This document shows, in pieces, positions 34,107-46,259 of a DNA stretch of 64,000 nt. Numbering within the stretch: position 1 is the first letter of the stretch; each line of letters begins with the position of its first letter. This DNA is from Leucocoprinus leucothites (lineage: Eukaryota; Basidiomycota; Agaricomycetes; Agaricales; Agaricaceae). The position numbers and the translations under genes are program-made. The DNA lies in the NCBI GenBank assembly GCA_013368445.1, contig JAACJO010000001.1, positions 1,736,001 through 1,800,000 of the forward strand. Direction: 5' to 3'. Under the pieces are notes generated by a model. That model did no database searches. It was not told where the DNA came from and worked only from the letters and a program-made list of their open reading frames with translations.

Positions 34107-35380
34107 CTATCTGGCGTTGGTTTTTGCGATCCAGCTCTCCAGCATTTCCGCTATTTCGATATTATTCTTTTCCATAAACATCATATGCGCATTTCCATGG
34201 ATCCCGGCTTCTCCCAGATTGATATGCTCTACACCGACCCCAGCCTGCTTCAGGTAGTTGACGGTGCAGCCATCATAAACAGCGTGGTAACTAGCCTCTG
34301 ATGTTACGACGAGGATTGGTATCTTCATCAGATTCAAGAGTTTACGCGCAGGTGGTGCTTGCTGGAAACAGGTGAAGAGGGAAGTATTGCTCGCAACTAT
34401 TGCCTTTAAGTCATCTGCCGATGAAATCGGTGGGTCATATGTAACAGGGGTCTCCGTTATGCCAAACGGGCGCGCAGGTGCGACGGGAGGGAAAATAACG
34501 TTAATGAATGGCGGTCCGCTGGGCTCCAAAGCGACGATGGATTTGACGAGGTTCGGGCGCGAATCTCCTAACACCCAACCAAGAGGCCCCGATTGTGAGT
34601 GGGTCAGCAGAATAACAGGCTTGACATCCAATCAGCGACTTTTCATATGCTGTTCGTGTATCAACTTACGCCGATTTTGTCTAATAAAACTGGCCCAACA
34701 TCCTTGATTTTCGCCGACGTTTCTTCTTCCGAAACTAAACTGGGGACAGTTGATGCGTAGAAGCTGTCGAAGGTGACATCCCCCATACTTCCATTTCCGG
34801 GCCACTGAGTGTGCAGCGTCGCTTGGGGCCAGAGCTTGAACCTTTGCGTTGCAGTGAAGCGGGATTCAATGGTAAAAGTATCGTATGTGCTTTGAGGTCC
34901 GTTCACATCAGCCTGGAAAGCCGACCTCCCCCGCACAGGCTGATCCACGATATAAACCTTTCATCAAAGCCAAAAATAAGCGAAGTGGACTACTATAGAT
35001 ACCCTTCGCCCACCTCATATCCTTTACTAAGGAAGAAATCTCCCCAACCGGGGCGCCCATCGGGGGTGTTGAGGAAATTGGTGCCTGTCATGGCTGCCCT
35101 CACCTTGCTTAATCAACGCTGGATGTGTGGATTATCTGGCCCTTCACTTACCATGTCCATGTATTACGAGCAATGGGAAGGGTTGGGTAACTCGCTGCGG
35201 TGTCAGCCTCTCGACATACATAGCGCCTTCCATAATACTTGAGTTGCCTTGCGCGACATAACTCCCTCCAGCATAAAAGTAAGATCTTCGATGAAGCGCT
35301 GCGCCCGGGACTGCCTGACTATGGACGTGGACTACCCATAGCGTAAAGGGGATTAGCAATGTAAGGAGGGATATCTTCAT
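34107..35380 (-). CDS. Secreted alpha/beta hydrolase
   Basis: A signal peptide (MKISLLTLLIPFTLWVVHVH) is followed by SYFYAGGSYVAQG, PFPLLVIHGHG (oxyanion region), TGTNFLNTPDGRPGWGDFFL, GYEVYIVDQPVRGRSAF, VILLTHSQSGPLGWVLGDSR (nucleophile elbow), IPILVVTSEASYHAVYDG (acid region) and GIHGNAHMMFMEKNN (His region). The elbow reads THSQSG rather than GHSxGG, so the small residues on both sides of the nucleophile are substituted. Ser, Glu and His candidates are all present. Substrate is unknown; fungal relatives are annotated only as alpha/beta hydrolases. At least three exons, with introns near 34997-35090 and 34630-34670. Confidence 0.75.
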
Positions 35381-35817
35381 CTGATGTATGAGTGAGCAGG
35401 ACACTGGGAAACGACTCCTTACTAAATACCACGATTCCTATGAACCGGGCTTGTACGTAAACCAGCGCCTAAGATATAGAGATGCCTTCCATTCGCCTCT
35501 CTTTCTCATGGGCGCGGGTTCTAGCTTTCCGCAAAAGGAAGTGGTGTGAACGCTATTGCGTCTTCATTTTCTCACCTCAACTGAGGTACTACACATTGCT
35601 TTGTTTAGACTGAATGTTTACGCGGTCCACCAAATTCAAATCAATTATCAGCAAAGAGAAGTGGAGCATAGCAGTCTCAAATTTGTTTTAGTAGGACATC
35701 TACAGCACCAGTAACCCCCCTCGAGTTATGCGAAAGGAGTTGGTGGATGTGGACCCAACCTTCGCTATTGACTGGTTTGAGTTAAATTGTCTAGATGCTA
35801 CCGTCAGACAGAACATT
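35381..35817. other. Intergenic region
   Basis: Upstream of the secreted hydrolase and downstream of the first GH3 gene, both minus strand. The open frame at 35728-35937 lies opposite the GH3 3' end and is a shadow. No other gene is supported. Confidence 0.4.
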
Positions 35818-38279
35818 CTACATCGATGGATCTTGTGGCCAATGCAAAATGCATGCATCAGCGCCAGTCAGGATGAACTCGTGGGTCAAGACACCTTCCC
35901 CGACGTCGAGGACAAGTCGATAGGAACCACCAAATAGCCATAAATTGCCCCGTTCATCCGCCCGTGCAACCGCTCCGAGCGTCACTTTCAAATCAACTGT
36001 AGATGAGGAGCCAGGCTCAACATCATGTGCTCGAGAAAACGCAACAAGCGATTTAAGAGGGTGAGGGGTTGGTCCAGCACTGCCACTGAGGAACAGGAGG
36101 GCGACATAATCTGAAACGACCTGACCCGTATTCTGAACGCTGACTTGAAATGTATCCAAAATGGCGAGATCCAGCGGAGCCCTACCGCTAACGGATTCAA
36201 TGACTTGTTGTATGTTATAATGCGTACGAGGACGCTTCTTCCAGGAGAATTGGAACGTTGTGAAGTGCAGTCCATGACCAAACTCTACAACGGGTTTGCC
36301 AGTATACCACTTGTATGTACGCCCGGGATTGATGGCGCTCGGACGAAGTGACATATCGGTCATGGCGATCTGGTCGACGTATTCCCCAGGATATTGAGTA
36401 GTGGTGAGACGCCCGGCGGGGGCGACTTTGCCTGCGATCATGTCAAAAATAGCCGCTCCACCGCTTTGGCCTGGGTAACCGGCCCAAATGACTGCATGAA
36501 CCTAGATGTTCCTGTAAGACACCAACCCTCTGTACACATACAGAACAGTTACACTCACAGCGTCGCTTGCAAGTAGGTCCGAATCATCTACTTGTCCTCC
36601 TCCGAACTGCACCACTACAATGGGCTTCCCGAGAGCTGCAAGCTGTCGGATTAAATCCAACTGGTTTCCGGGCCATGTAATGTTGAGTCGATCTTTTGCT
36701 TCGTCTTCAATAGTGTGGTCGATGCCTCCAACGAAGACTATGACATCGACAGACTTCGCAATCTCGGTGGCTTCTTCGAAACCGGAATACGAAGTACCAT
36801 CAACATCGGTTCCATGTGCGGATAGAACCTGGAAGCCGGCAGCGATTGCACCCTGTAGTGGAGTAACCACGAAAGGCGCAGCGCCAAAATAGTTGCCCTG
36901 CATGGCGGTCGTGGCATTGGTATAGGGACCAATGATGGCAAGGCGATCGGTCGTTGGTAGAGGAAGTAGGCCATTATTCTTGATGAGAACGAGCCCTTCC
37001 ACAGCAGCGCGATAGGCGAGGTTTTCAGCCTCTGGTTTGTTGACATCTGACCAGCCAAGCTGTCGATATGGCTGTGACTCTGGAGGATCGAAATAACCAA
37101 GCCTGCAGGGGTTGAGATTCGGGTAGCCTGAGGATGACCTCCAGAACTTACCTTATCAGCGATATATATTGTCGCGTCAAGGCCTTCTCCAGATCCGCCC
37201 TTGTGATCAAGGATTGCGTCAAGGCTTCAGGTAAATGCGTGGAATAAGTTGTTCCACAGTCTATGTCAGTCCCAGCCTTGAGGGCATCTGCGGCAGCCTC
37301 AGCGAGTGACTTTGTGAAGTTATGGGTGTTGAAAATATTTTCAACGGCGTCGCAGTCGGACACTACCCATCGATCGTCGCCAAAGCCCCAAAAATCACGG
37401 AGAACATTCTGGAGCAAATATGAATTGGCGCAAGCAGGAATGCCGTTGACAGAGTTAAAGCTGCACATGACGGACGTCACTTTGGCATCACGGACACAAC
37501 TCTGAAAAGAGGGGAGGTAGTACTCGCTCAAATCCTGAAGAGAGACTTTTGCGTCAAAATCACTTCTGTTAATGCCTTCCCAGTTTTCGAGATCATAGGC
37601 AGCAAAGTGCTTGCAGTCTGCGGCAACCTTGTAATATGGGTGGGGACTGATGCCGCCTTGAAGGCCGTCGATGAGGTTGACAACATATTGGGAAGTGAGG
37701 AAGGGGTCCTCTCCTGGGGTTTCCTGGCCGCGACCCCAGCGTGGGTCTTTGAAAGGATTGATGTTCGGAGTGAAGAAATCAAGCCCGGCCCGCCCAGCGT
37801 TATTAAATGCTCTCGCTTCGGTACTCGTCACTGTAGCAGCAGCTTTGACAAGTTCCATGTCAAAACTTGCGCCTAGGACAATGGGCTGGGGAAAAGACGT
37901 GGCTGAACTGAAATTTCCAGAGGATGCAAAAGTAACTCCAGGACTCCCAGCCACACCGTGCTGAGGCCGGAAACATGTCAGGATCTGAGATATTCCTTTC
38001 AAGGGAGAACAAACACACCAAGGCCTCGGACCACCACTGATATGGAGGGATTCCTAAACGAGGGACTCCGGGAGAGACGTTGTCAGTATTTCGGATGAGT
38101 TCTTCGTCGGTAAACATCTGAATCAGAGCGTGGGCCCTAGTTGCTGCATCCTTTGCGGTGTTGCATACAATAGTAGACTTGAGAGGTCCATTTGCACAAT
38201 CAGGAAATGAAAAATTGAACTGCGCAAGGGATACGCTTGCCAGAACAAGATGTGCGAGGAAGACGAGCCTGGGGTTCAT
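35818..38279 (-). CDS. GH3 beta-xylosidase, secreted, tandem copy A
   Basis: A signal peptide (MNPRLVFLAHLVLASVSLA) precedes QFNFSFPDCANGPLKSTIVC, typical of fungal BxlA/XylD-like enzymes. GH3 landmarks: YQWWSEAL, NINPFKDPRWGRGQETPGED, DCKHFAAYDLENW, SVMCSFNSVNGIPAC and WVVSDCDAVENIF, whose Asp is the expected nucleophile. The C-terminal domains include GLVLIKNNGLLPL, FVGGIDHTIEDE, GGGQVDD, VIWAGYPGQSGG, GRLTTTQYP and the fibronectin-III-like part. It should release xylose from xylooligosaccharides. Four exons; introns near 38040, 37150-37100 and 36550-36500. Copy B lies 621 bp upstream on the same strand. The Met at 38336 is in frame but would bury the signal peptide. Confidence 0.9.
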
Positions 38280-38900
38280 CGCGTACCATTTCAATATCAG
38301 AAGTAAGGTCTTAAATACGTTCATGTCCTTCGGCAATAGTTCGCGGCATGTTGATACCTTAAAGATAAGGAACGAGCTTTTTGAGATACTGATTCAGGGT
38401 AGCCAGCGAAAGAGTCCCATGGTAAGCAAGACACAGATTCTTTCGAGTCACGGGCCTGAATACTTCTGCGGTTCGTAACTCGATGAGCGACCCTTCAGCA
38501 TTCAATGACAGTTGGCCACGAAGGCCAAATGTCGTGAAAGTTTCTTAGATCTTGGGAGACTCCTATATCCATGTGAACAGGAGATGGTGGGTGCGTCGCG
38601 TGGGACTAGATACGTACAATAGGGCAGAAGCAAGAATTGTCTGTGAGGTGGCAGATATATGTTGGTGACAATCATCGGAGGAAAAGGCTGCCCCCTCCTA
38701 CACATTAGCCGGCCAATCGGCCCTCATCAGGCAAACATTCTTCTGAACCGCTTGATTTAGGAGATCGCAATCGGAGTATTTCAACTAGGTTCTTCCGCAG
38801 CAAGCATTATAAACAAGGTACGGAATTTGATTCGTGAGGCTAGAATAGCATGCATAAGACACCTTATATCATTCGAGTCGAAAATTTCCATCGTAGAAAC
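38280..38900. other. Spacer between the tandem GH3 genes
   Basis: This 621-bp spacer holds the 3' flank of copy B and the promoter of copy A. The open frame at 38502-38705 has no recognisable features. The stretch near 38430-38700 may contain upstream control sites, but I could not assign them. Confidence 0.4.
38311..38317 (-). promoter_or_regulatory. TATA-like element upstream of GH3 copy A
   Basis: On the minus strand the sequence reads TATTTAA about 32 bp upstream of the GH3 copy A start codon. It is a plausible core-promoter element but unproven. Confidence 0.3.
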
Positions 38901-41353
38901 CTACGCAGAAGGATCTTGCGGCCATCGTACGATACGTGTATCTGTGCCCATTAAAACAAAATTGTGTGTTAAAACACCATCCCCGATGTCAAGAACAAGT
39001 TGATAGGAGCCACTGAACAACCAGAGATCGCCCCGCTCATCTGCACGAGCCACCGAGCCGAGGGTTACTTTCAGATCAAGAGTGGACGATGAACCGGCTT
39101 TTATGCCGTGCGCTCGCGCAAAGGAGATGAGAGATTTGTTCGGGCGAGGGGTAGGACCACCATCACCGCTGAGGAAAAGGAGCGCGACATAATCGGAGGT
39201 CAGGTTGCCCGTATTCCGGACGCGGATCGGGAATGTGTCAAAGGCAGCGAGATCTAAGGGACCATTTTTACCAGCGGAACGAATGAGCTGCTGAATGTTG
39301 TAGCGTGCGGGCGGTTGCATTTGCCATGAGAATTCAAAAGTCGTGAAATGTAGACCGTGACCAAACTCGAGGACGGGTGCTCCACTGTACCACTTGTAGG
39401 TGCGTCCTGGATTTGCTGAGTCTGGACGAAGGGACATGTCTGTCATCCCAACTTGATCAACGAAATTGGCGGGGTACTGTGTGATAGGAAGGCGCCCCGC
39501 GGGTGAGACGGCACCCGTGATAATGTCAAAAATGGCCGTTCCACCGCTTTGTCCTGGGTACCCAGCCCATATAATCGCCCGAACCTATTAAATGGTCAAT
39601 AATTGAAACTATCTGAAGCCAGTAGTACCCACAGCATCATTAGAAAGTAGTTCCGTGTCGTCAACTTGCCCCCCTCCAAATTGCACAACAACAATGGGTT
39701 TCCCCACAGATGCAAGCTGTTTGATCAAATCAAGCTGGTTTCCTGTCCATGCGACTGTAACGCGATCTCTGGCCTCTCTTTCAATCGTGTTATCAAGGCC
39801 GCCAGCAAAAATCACGATATCAGCTGCTTGCGCGATATTGATGGCTTCCTCGAAGCCTGCATCGGAAGTGCCATTGATATTAGTTCCTGAGGAGGATTGG
39901 ACTTGGAAACCAGCGTCAACAGCGCCCTGGAACGGAGTTACAATGAATGGCGCGGTGCCGAAGTAATTGCCTTGCATATCCCTGGTGGCATTGACATAGG
40001 GCCCAATGATCGCTAACTTCTTTCCTTTCGATGAGATGGGAAGGAACCCGTCGTTCTTGAGTAGCACCAGCCCTTCAACAGCAGCCCGGTGAGCGAGTGC
40101 TTGGGCACCGGGTGTATTGACATCCGTCCAAGCCAACTGTCTGAATGGCTGAGAAGCGGGGGGGTCAAAGTATCCGAGCCTCATGTGAATAGATAATCAA
40201 ACACGGAGCGTGTGGCTAGTTCACTGAAAATACTCACCTCATCAAGGATGTATATTGTCGCGTCAATGCTCTTTCCAGATCGTCTCTGGTGATCAACGAT
40301 TGGTTGAGAGCGGCGGGCAAGTTCTTCGAATAAGTAGTCCCGCAATCGACATCAGTGCCGGCCTTGATTGCGTCGGCCACCGCCTCCGTAAATGAGCTAG
40401 TGAAGTTATGCGTGCTGAATATGTTGTTGATCGCATCGCAATCAGACACCACCCAGCGATCGTCGTCGAAGCCCCAGAAATCACGTAGAATATCCTGGAG
40501 TAGGTATGAACTGGCGCAAGCGGGAACTCCGTTGACAGAGTTGTAGCTGCACATGACAGACGCGACCTTTGCATCACGAACACAGCTCTGGAAAGAGGGG
40601 AGGTAGTACTCGCTAAGATCCTGGAGGGTGACCTTAGCATCGAAATGAAAACGATCTATCCCTTCCCAGGATTCTAGATCATATGCTGCAAAGTGCTTGC
40701 AGTCTGCGGCAACTTTAAAATAAGGGCGAGGGTCAATTCCACCTTGAAGACCATTGATTAGGTTAAACACATATTGCGCGACATGGAACGCGTCCTCTCC
40801 TGGTGTCTCCTGACCTCGGCCCCAGCGAGGATCCTTAAACGGATTGATGTTGGGAGTGAAGAAGTCAAGTCCGGCGCGCCCAGCATTGTTGAAAGCCCGA
40901 GCTTCAGTGCTGATCACGGTGGCTATAGCTTTGACGAGGTCCATGTCAAACGTTGCCCCGAGCACGATTGGCTGAGGAAAAGATGTGGCGGAGCTGAATT
41001 CCCCAGACGAAGCAAATGAAACCCCAGGGCTTCCAGCCACACCGTGCTGCTTCGAATGAGCTTATAGAGCGTATTTACAGCTAATCACATACCAAAGCTT
41101 CAGACCACCATTGATATGATGGTACGCCTAATCGGGGAACACCCGGTGAGACGTTGTCGGTGTTTTGTGTGAGCTCTTCATCCGTGAACATCTGGATGAG
41201 AGCGCGAGCACGAGTTGCTGGATCCTTTGAAGTATCACAGACCACAGTAGATTTCAAGGGCCCGTTCGCACAGTCAGGAAACGAATAATTGAACTGTGCC
41301 GACGCGATATTTGCAATGGCCGCAATAGTGGCTGCAGTGAGTAGAATCATCAT
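38901..41353 (-). CDS. GH3 beta-xylosidase, secreted, tandem copy B
   Basis: A signal peptide (MMILLTAATIAAIANIASA) precedes QFNYSFPDCANGPLKSTVVC. It aligns with copy A over its full length: WWSEAL, NINPFKDPRWGRGQETPGED, DCKHFAAYDLESW, SVMCSYNSVNGVPACASSY, WVVSDCDAINNIF (nucleophile Asp), VEGLVLLKNDGFLP, FAGGLDNTIERE, IIWAGYPGQSGG and the fibronectin-III-like C-terminus ending RIVRWPQDPSA. Introns occur at the same places as in copy A (after WWSEAL, before RLGYFDPP, after SNDA|VRAIIW), showing a tandem duplication. The signal peptides differ more than the catalytic domains. Both copies appear intact. Confidence 0.9.
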
Positions 41354-42192
41354 GGCCTTGGGAGTGAGTGACAGAGAAGGTGGAGTGCTCCTTATATATT
41401 CCCTAAGGCGTAAATTGCTGACCCTCTGTGGAGGTAGTGATGCTCTAGGTTGACCGCAGTGTCATTTCAAGCATCTAGCACTATTTCAAGTCGTCCAACC
41501 GGAGGAGGATTTCGGACACTAAGGCTGCCTTCGAAGTCACGAGAAGATATTCGGACCACATGCCGCTGCGGCTGAATGGATAACCAGGTCAGGCGCAGCG
41601 TCAAGGAAGCCTTTGAGGACTCGCAAATACTAAAATAGCTCAATAACCGTGTGTACTAATAATGGTAGAACGCACTTGTGGGAGAATAGATTAATTCTGG
41701 CAGCAGCACTGCGAGTGACTTGGCGAGAGGAATGTGGTAATATTGGAGAAAATAGTAGAATTCGAGAAGTTAGAAGCAGACCTGAGCATCGTGGAGATGG
41801 TGAAGGATTCGATGCGAATTCGAGAATTCGATGGCAGGTGTATTCTCATGGTCCACGTGAATTCAGGATAAACAGTGATTCCATTTGCGCCACTGTGTTC
41901 AGGCAAGCGTCCGATACATTTACTTACCACCAGTCTCCTGCCCGAATAGCAAAGCTGCGATGCTCGCATAACATGGCGGGATATAATCAGGCCTTAATAT
42001 ATTATTCGAGAAATCGTCCAAGTCCTCCCGAATACCACCTCGTGCTACAAGAGGGGTGGTAGGCTTGGGCTGTTCATGATCAGTGTTTTCCATATGCTGC
42101 TTGACACCAGTCAATATATCGTTATCATGCGTTCCATCGCTTAGGCAGCTTAAAAGACGGCAGTCGAGGCTATTCAGGTATCTCTGTGAATC
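41354..42192. other. Shared divergent promoter, GH3 copy B and subtilase
   Basis: This 839-bp region lies between two secreted-enzyme genes read in opposite directions. The element aattcgaga occurs twice near 41758-41770 and 41815-41832. The open frames at 41649-42062 and 41691-41969 on opposite strands have no recognisable features. Confidence 0.4.
41391..41398 (-). promoter_or_regulatory. TATA box upstream of GH3 copy B
   Basis: On the minus strand the sequence reads TATATAAG, 38 bp upstream of the start codon at 41353. The match is good and the spacing to the start is short, as in many secreted-enzyme genes. Confidence 0.4.
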
Positions 42193-44285
42193 ATGCTCTT
42201 TTACTGGTTTACTGTTGTTGCCTGGTTGGGAGGCCTGGGTGTTATCAGTGCTCAACCCACCGCACTATCGGTCAAGCGTTACAGTGGACAGGTCATCCCC
42301 AATTCCTACCTTGTCAAGGTGAAAGAAGGCAGTAACCCTCTGGATATTACTTCGTCGCTGGCCTTGAACGCTGACAATTCAGTTGATACTTTCGCCCGCA
42401 CAAATGGCAGTCAAGCCTTTAATGGATTCAAGGGTAAATACTCCACTGCCTTCCAAGTGCCTGATACCGACAGATAATTGCTCCCTGTGAAGCGACACTG
42501 GATGAAGAGCACCTAAGACTCGTTTTAGGGAATCCCGAGGTCGAGTACGTTGAAGAGGACGGTGTCATGTTTGTGACCTCCGATATCAGCAATGGTCTCT
42601 TCCCTCGTGCCCCCGTTTCGCAGTGAGCAAATCGTCTGTGTCTGGCTTATGCATCAATATTAATCCAATACTGCAAAGGACAAATGCACCTTGGAATCTC
42701 GCTCGCCTCAGCCAAGATGCACCTGCAACTAATCCGCCATTTACCTATATATATAGTCCTGTCGCCGGCCAGAACGTCGATATCTATATTCTTGGTATGC
42801 CACCCTCTTGGATTAAAATCCGCTATTCTGACTTTTGTTTCGCGCGTGAAATACAATAGACACCGGTGTGTGGTTCGGCTCTGAATCTAGTTACATGACT
42901 TATCTCTCCTGGGTTCCAGGTGTCCTTGTTGATCATGTAAGAGTGTCATTACCGGCAAAAATGCCTTGACTTCTATGGGACCTAGGACGAATTTGGAGGG
43001 CGAGCGAGCTGGGGCGCTACATTCGGTGGTTATCCGTGCGTGTTCTCAGCACTTCGCTGATACTCCTCTTGATCTCCGATGATAGGGACGTCGACGGCAA
43101 CGGCCACGGTAAGCTGATGGTATTCATTGGAGAGGCGACACTATTGAGATGCGATTTTACTCCCAGGAACCCATTTGGCGTAAGTAAATAACCAAAGGTG
43201 CAGCCACCAAGTAGGCTCACATCTTGGTACAGAGGTATTGCTGCAGGAAAAACCTTTGGAGTTGCTAAGGTACTTTCTTCATATCACCAACTATTCAGAC
43301 AAGCTTAGTTTCCTTATTGTACCAGCTTGCAAACATCATCGCAGTCAAGGTTCTAAGTGATGCAGGGTATGCCCTCCCACTCATTCGAATGAACTCACTT
43401 AATCACCCACCTTCAACCAAGGTCAGGTGCGGTATCAGATATGTATGTCCATTGAATTAGATGATTACAGTTATGTTTTTCTTACGCAGGGAATGAACAG
43501 CATCGCAGGGCTTTCCTTCGTGGTACAGAGTGCAAAGGTCACCGGTCACAGTTCTGTAGTTTTGCTTGCACTCGGCGGCTCCCCCTCCACGGCACTGGAT
43601 AATGCTGTTCTGAGCGTGAGACCTAGAGTCTTCTCCAATATTATCAGACGACAAAGTCTAATTTAATGCTATCTAGGTCATCAATAGTGGCATTTCTGTT
43701 GTTGTAGGTCTCGCCAGCCTTAATCACCATCTTCAAAACATTAATCTTTCACCTTCCATCGGCACAGACTGTCGCAGGAGGATCAAACACTGACGCCTCA
43801 AACTTCAGCCCCGCCAGAGTAGTACAAGCAATCACGGTCGCAGCATCTACACAGTCCGATAGCGCAGCCTCATTCAGCAATTTTGGCTCCATCATTGACC
43901 TTTATGCCCCTGGACAAAACATCATCAGCGCGGGGATTGCTAGCCCGTCTGTGAGTACTCCTTTTCATGTATACATCTATAATTAATGACGCCGTGCGTG
44001 CTCCCTTCCATCTCAAGGCTTCAGTCACGTTTTCAGGTGTTTCAATGGTATACTCCTCTTCTGTTCACGTTCTGGTCCAATTCTCAGGCGTAATCCGCTA
44101 GGCCGGAGCTCATGTTGCAGGCCTTGCAGCGTACCTCCTTAGTCTGACCGGCCCCATACCGCCCGCGACAGTCATCAGCGATCTGATTACGATGAGCCTC
44201 AAGAATGCCCTCACGGGCGTTCCAGCCGGTACACCCAATCGACTCGCTAGCAATAATGTCGGTCGAATTGGTATCACTATTTAGT
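42193..44285 (+). CDS. Secreted subtilase (S8A, proteinase K-like), altered active-site surroundings
   Basis: A signal peptide (MLFYWFTVVAWLGGLGVISA) and I9 propeptide (IPNSYLVKVKEGSNPLDITS ... PEVEYVEEDGVMF) precede the protease. Splicing gives ILDTGVLVDHDEFGGRASWG (Asp), DGNGHGTHLAGIAAGKTFGV (His) and SGVSMAGAHVAGL (Ser codon 44042-44044), so the triad is present. Two oddities: the oxyanion-hole Asn segment, normally AAGN, reads VAGGSNTDAS (43771-43800), so Asn is replaced and one residue is missing; and GTSMAxP is GVSMAGA. About fourteen exons and short introns. All apparent frame breaks, such as the one near 42470 and the one near 43430-43510, are explained by introns. It may be an active but altered protease or a non-catalytic derivative. 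Confidence 0.8.
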
Positions 44286-46259
44286 TCCCCCTGCCAGTGT
44301 AGTAGTATTAGTTTTACTTCTTCTCCTCGATTCCGTCGATTCGAAATCAATCGCAATCGTGACCCGCGAAAATGCTCGATTCTTACACAGGAAAAGGAAT
44401 GACATATTATTGATCATCAGTTAACCCTGAAAATTTGAAAGATGATGATCGGACTTTATTGAGTCAAACGCGTTCTCAACTTCGTCTAATAAAACACTGA
44501 GAGCCTGATGACCTGATCTGATGACACCTCCTGCCTGGGTAAAATACACCCTTCCGCGGAAAATGCACATGGGTCCTTATGATATTACAGAGCTCTGTTA
44601 TTTTGGTACTGTATGTAAATCAAAAAGACCCCGCTTCTGGTTTAGGTACCGCTCTTTGCCGGTGCGCACGGACCTCAGGAGTCGCTTTGACAAAGTTGGG
44701 TCACTCAACTAATTCTATGCAGATCAGCGAGAGTGAGAGTTGGCCTGATCGTGAGCGTTTGAGCTGTTGCAAGGCGCATAGAACTGGAGGGGAGCACTCC
44801 CTATCACCGATGTAACGGATGGTGGAAGTCAGAGTAACTCGTGCCATCCTAGTCCCCGCTTGCAGGGAGGCTGCCTCACATACATCAGTTTCGATAGTTA
44901 CTACAATTGTCCGGTTAATGAAAATCTGGCCTTGGTCGAACGGACTTGTCGCACATCGCAAAAACTTAAAGAATTAAGTGGCGCATGGATATCTACTAGC
45001 CAATCGGCCAAGAAATTAGTGTCACGAGAGTTATAATAATCTTTCCCAAGAGAAACACAAGTCAAACGAGACACCGTAGTACAATCTGAAATCCTCAAGT
45101 TATATCCCCTAATAAACTTTGGGGCCGAGTTGACGACCCATCAGCCCACCATCAAGGGTATACACAGTATATCCAAGGTTTGGCAGATGATTGGCGTCTC
45201 CGAGTTGTCAATAGCGAGTGTCAAGCCAAAAAAAAAAATTGACTGAGGCCATGTAGCCCGGAGAGACGTAATCAAGACCGCGCCGTCTAAAGTTCTCCAT
45301 GTGTTTGAAATACATTACCGGGGCCCCAAGATATTTCGAAATTCTGCTACATGACCGTTGTCATCGCAGTGCTTCACTTGAATGGTGAACCCGATCCAGC
45401 ATTTCATGTGTAGCAGAGTTCGAGGGCCTCGACTTAGCGTAACAAGACATGAGCACTTGACTGACGACCTATGACGACAATTTTTGCTGTCGGAATAGGC
45501 TTCAGTTAAGGTAGTAGTCGATGCTTGGTTCCAGACCGCGCATGTCATCATATACCATCAAGGGTACTGATCTTTGCAACACATTATCGAAGCCCGCGAC
45601 GTCATGATCAACAACGGCTGCATGTAGCAACGTCGTCATCATTTGAGGTGTCCTTATTTGGAGGAACATTGCATCATTGACGTGATGACTTCATAGGTGG
45701 TTTGCTTTCATTATATTTCCACTGTCAAAAAGGAAGAGAGAACAGAATCACTACAAACACAAGAACCAAACGGATGACTATACGCCAAACGTATATTCCA
45801 AACTGTCCCGCATTCAGCGACCCCCATGGATCCAAGATGCGAGCTGAACAACCAGACTGTCCACCGCCCAAAGAAGAGGAATGGAATGAAGAAATATAAA
45901 ATGGGTTGAAAAGAAGGATAATACAGGTGTCAACTAGGTGAGCACAGGCGTCCAAACGTGTGTTGACGCGAGGTTCATAAGCGATTTATCATAGTCGTGA
46001 AGAGCAGCAATGTACAATGATTCATGGGGCGGTCGTAGGCGGAAGAAGACACGCTCCATCATGCTTCCCGCACGGCAGGTTTATGAGGGCGTGCCGAATA
46101 CAAGATGTGAGAAAGATTTTGGTGTACATGGCGTTCGTGTCTAGCGACATGCAAGAGAGGAAAGCGACGAGAAACTGGGAGCTGTGAATATTGATGTCGA
46201 CTAGCGGAGGAGGGTAAAGTCAGGTTATATCGAGGTGATAATTTTGGTGAGTCGCCCAG
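44286..46259. other. Long intergenic region (about 2 kb)
   Basis: This is the largest gene-free stretch in the window. It lies between the 3' ends of the subtilase and the bZIP gene. Short open frames (for example 44521-44815, 44701-44961, 45315-45551, 45725-45955) show no recognisable features. There is an A-tract at 45230-45239. No transposon terminal repeats were seen by eye. Confidence 0.45.

Noticed and set aside
42440..42560. Apparent stop and frameshift in the subtilase propeptide (frame ends ... DTDR stop)
   Set aside because: An intron from the GTAAAT after TTCAAGG to the GTGAAG acceptor restores FNGFKATLDEEHLRLVLGN, so no frameshift is needed.
43430..43520. Phase mismatch in the subtilase near GSGAVSD
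   Set aside because: Using the acceptor at GAACAG gives GAVSDIIAGLSFVV, as expected for the family.
45225..45245. A-tract as a retroposon tail
   Set aside because: The tract of A is short and has no upstream coding or target-site duplication that I could see.
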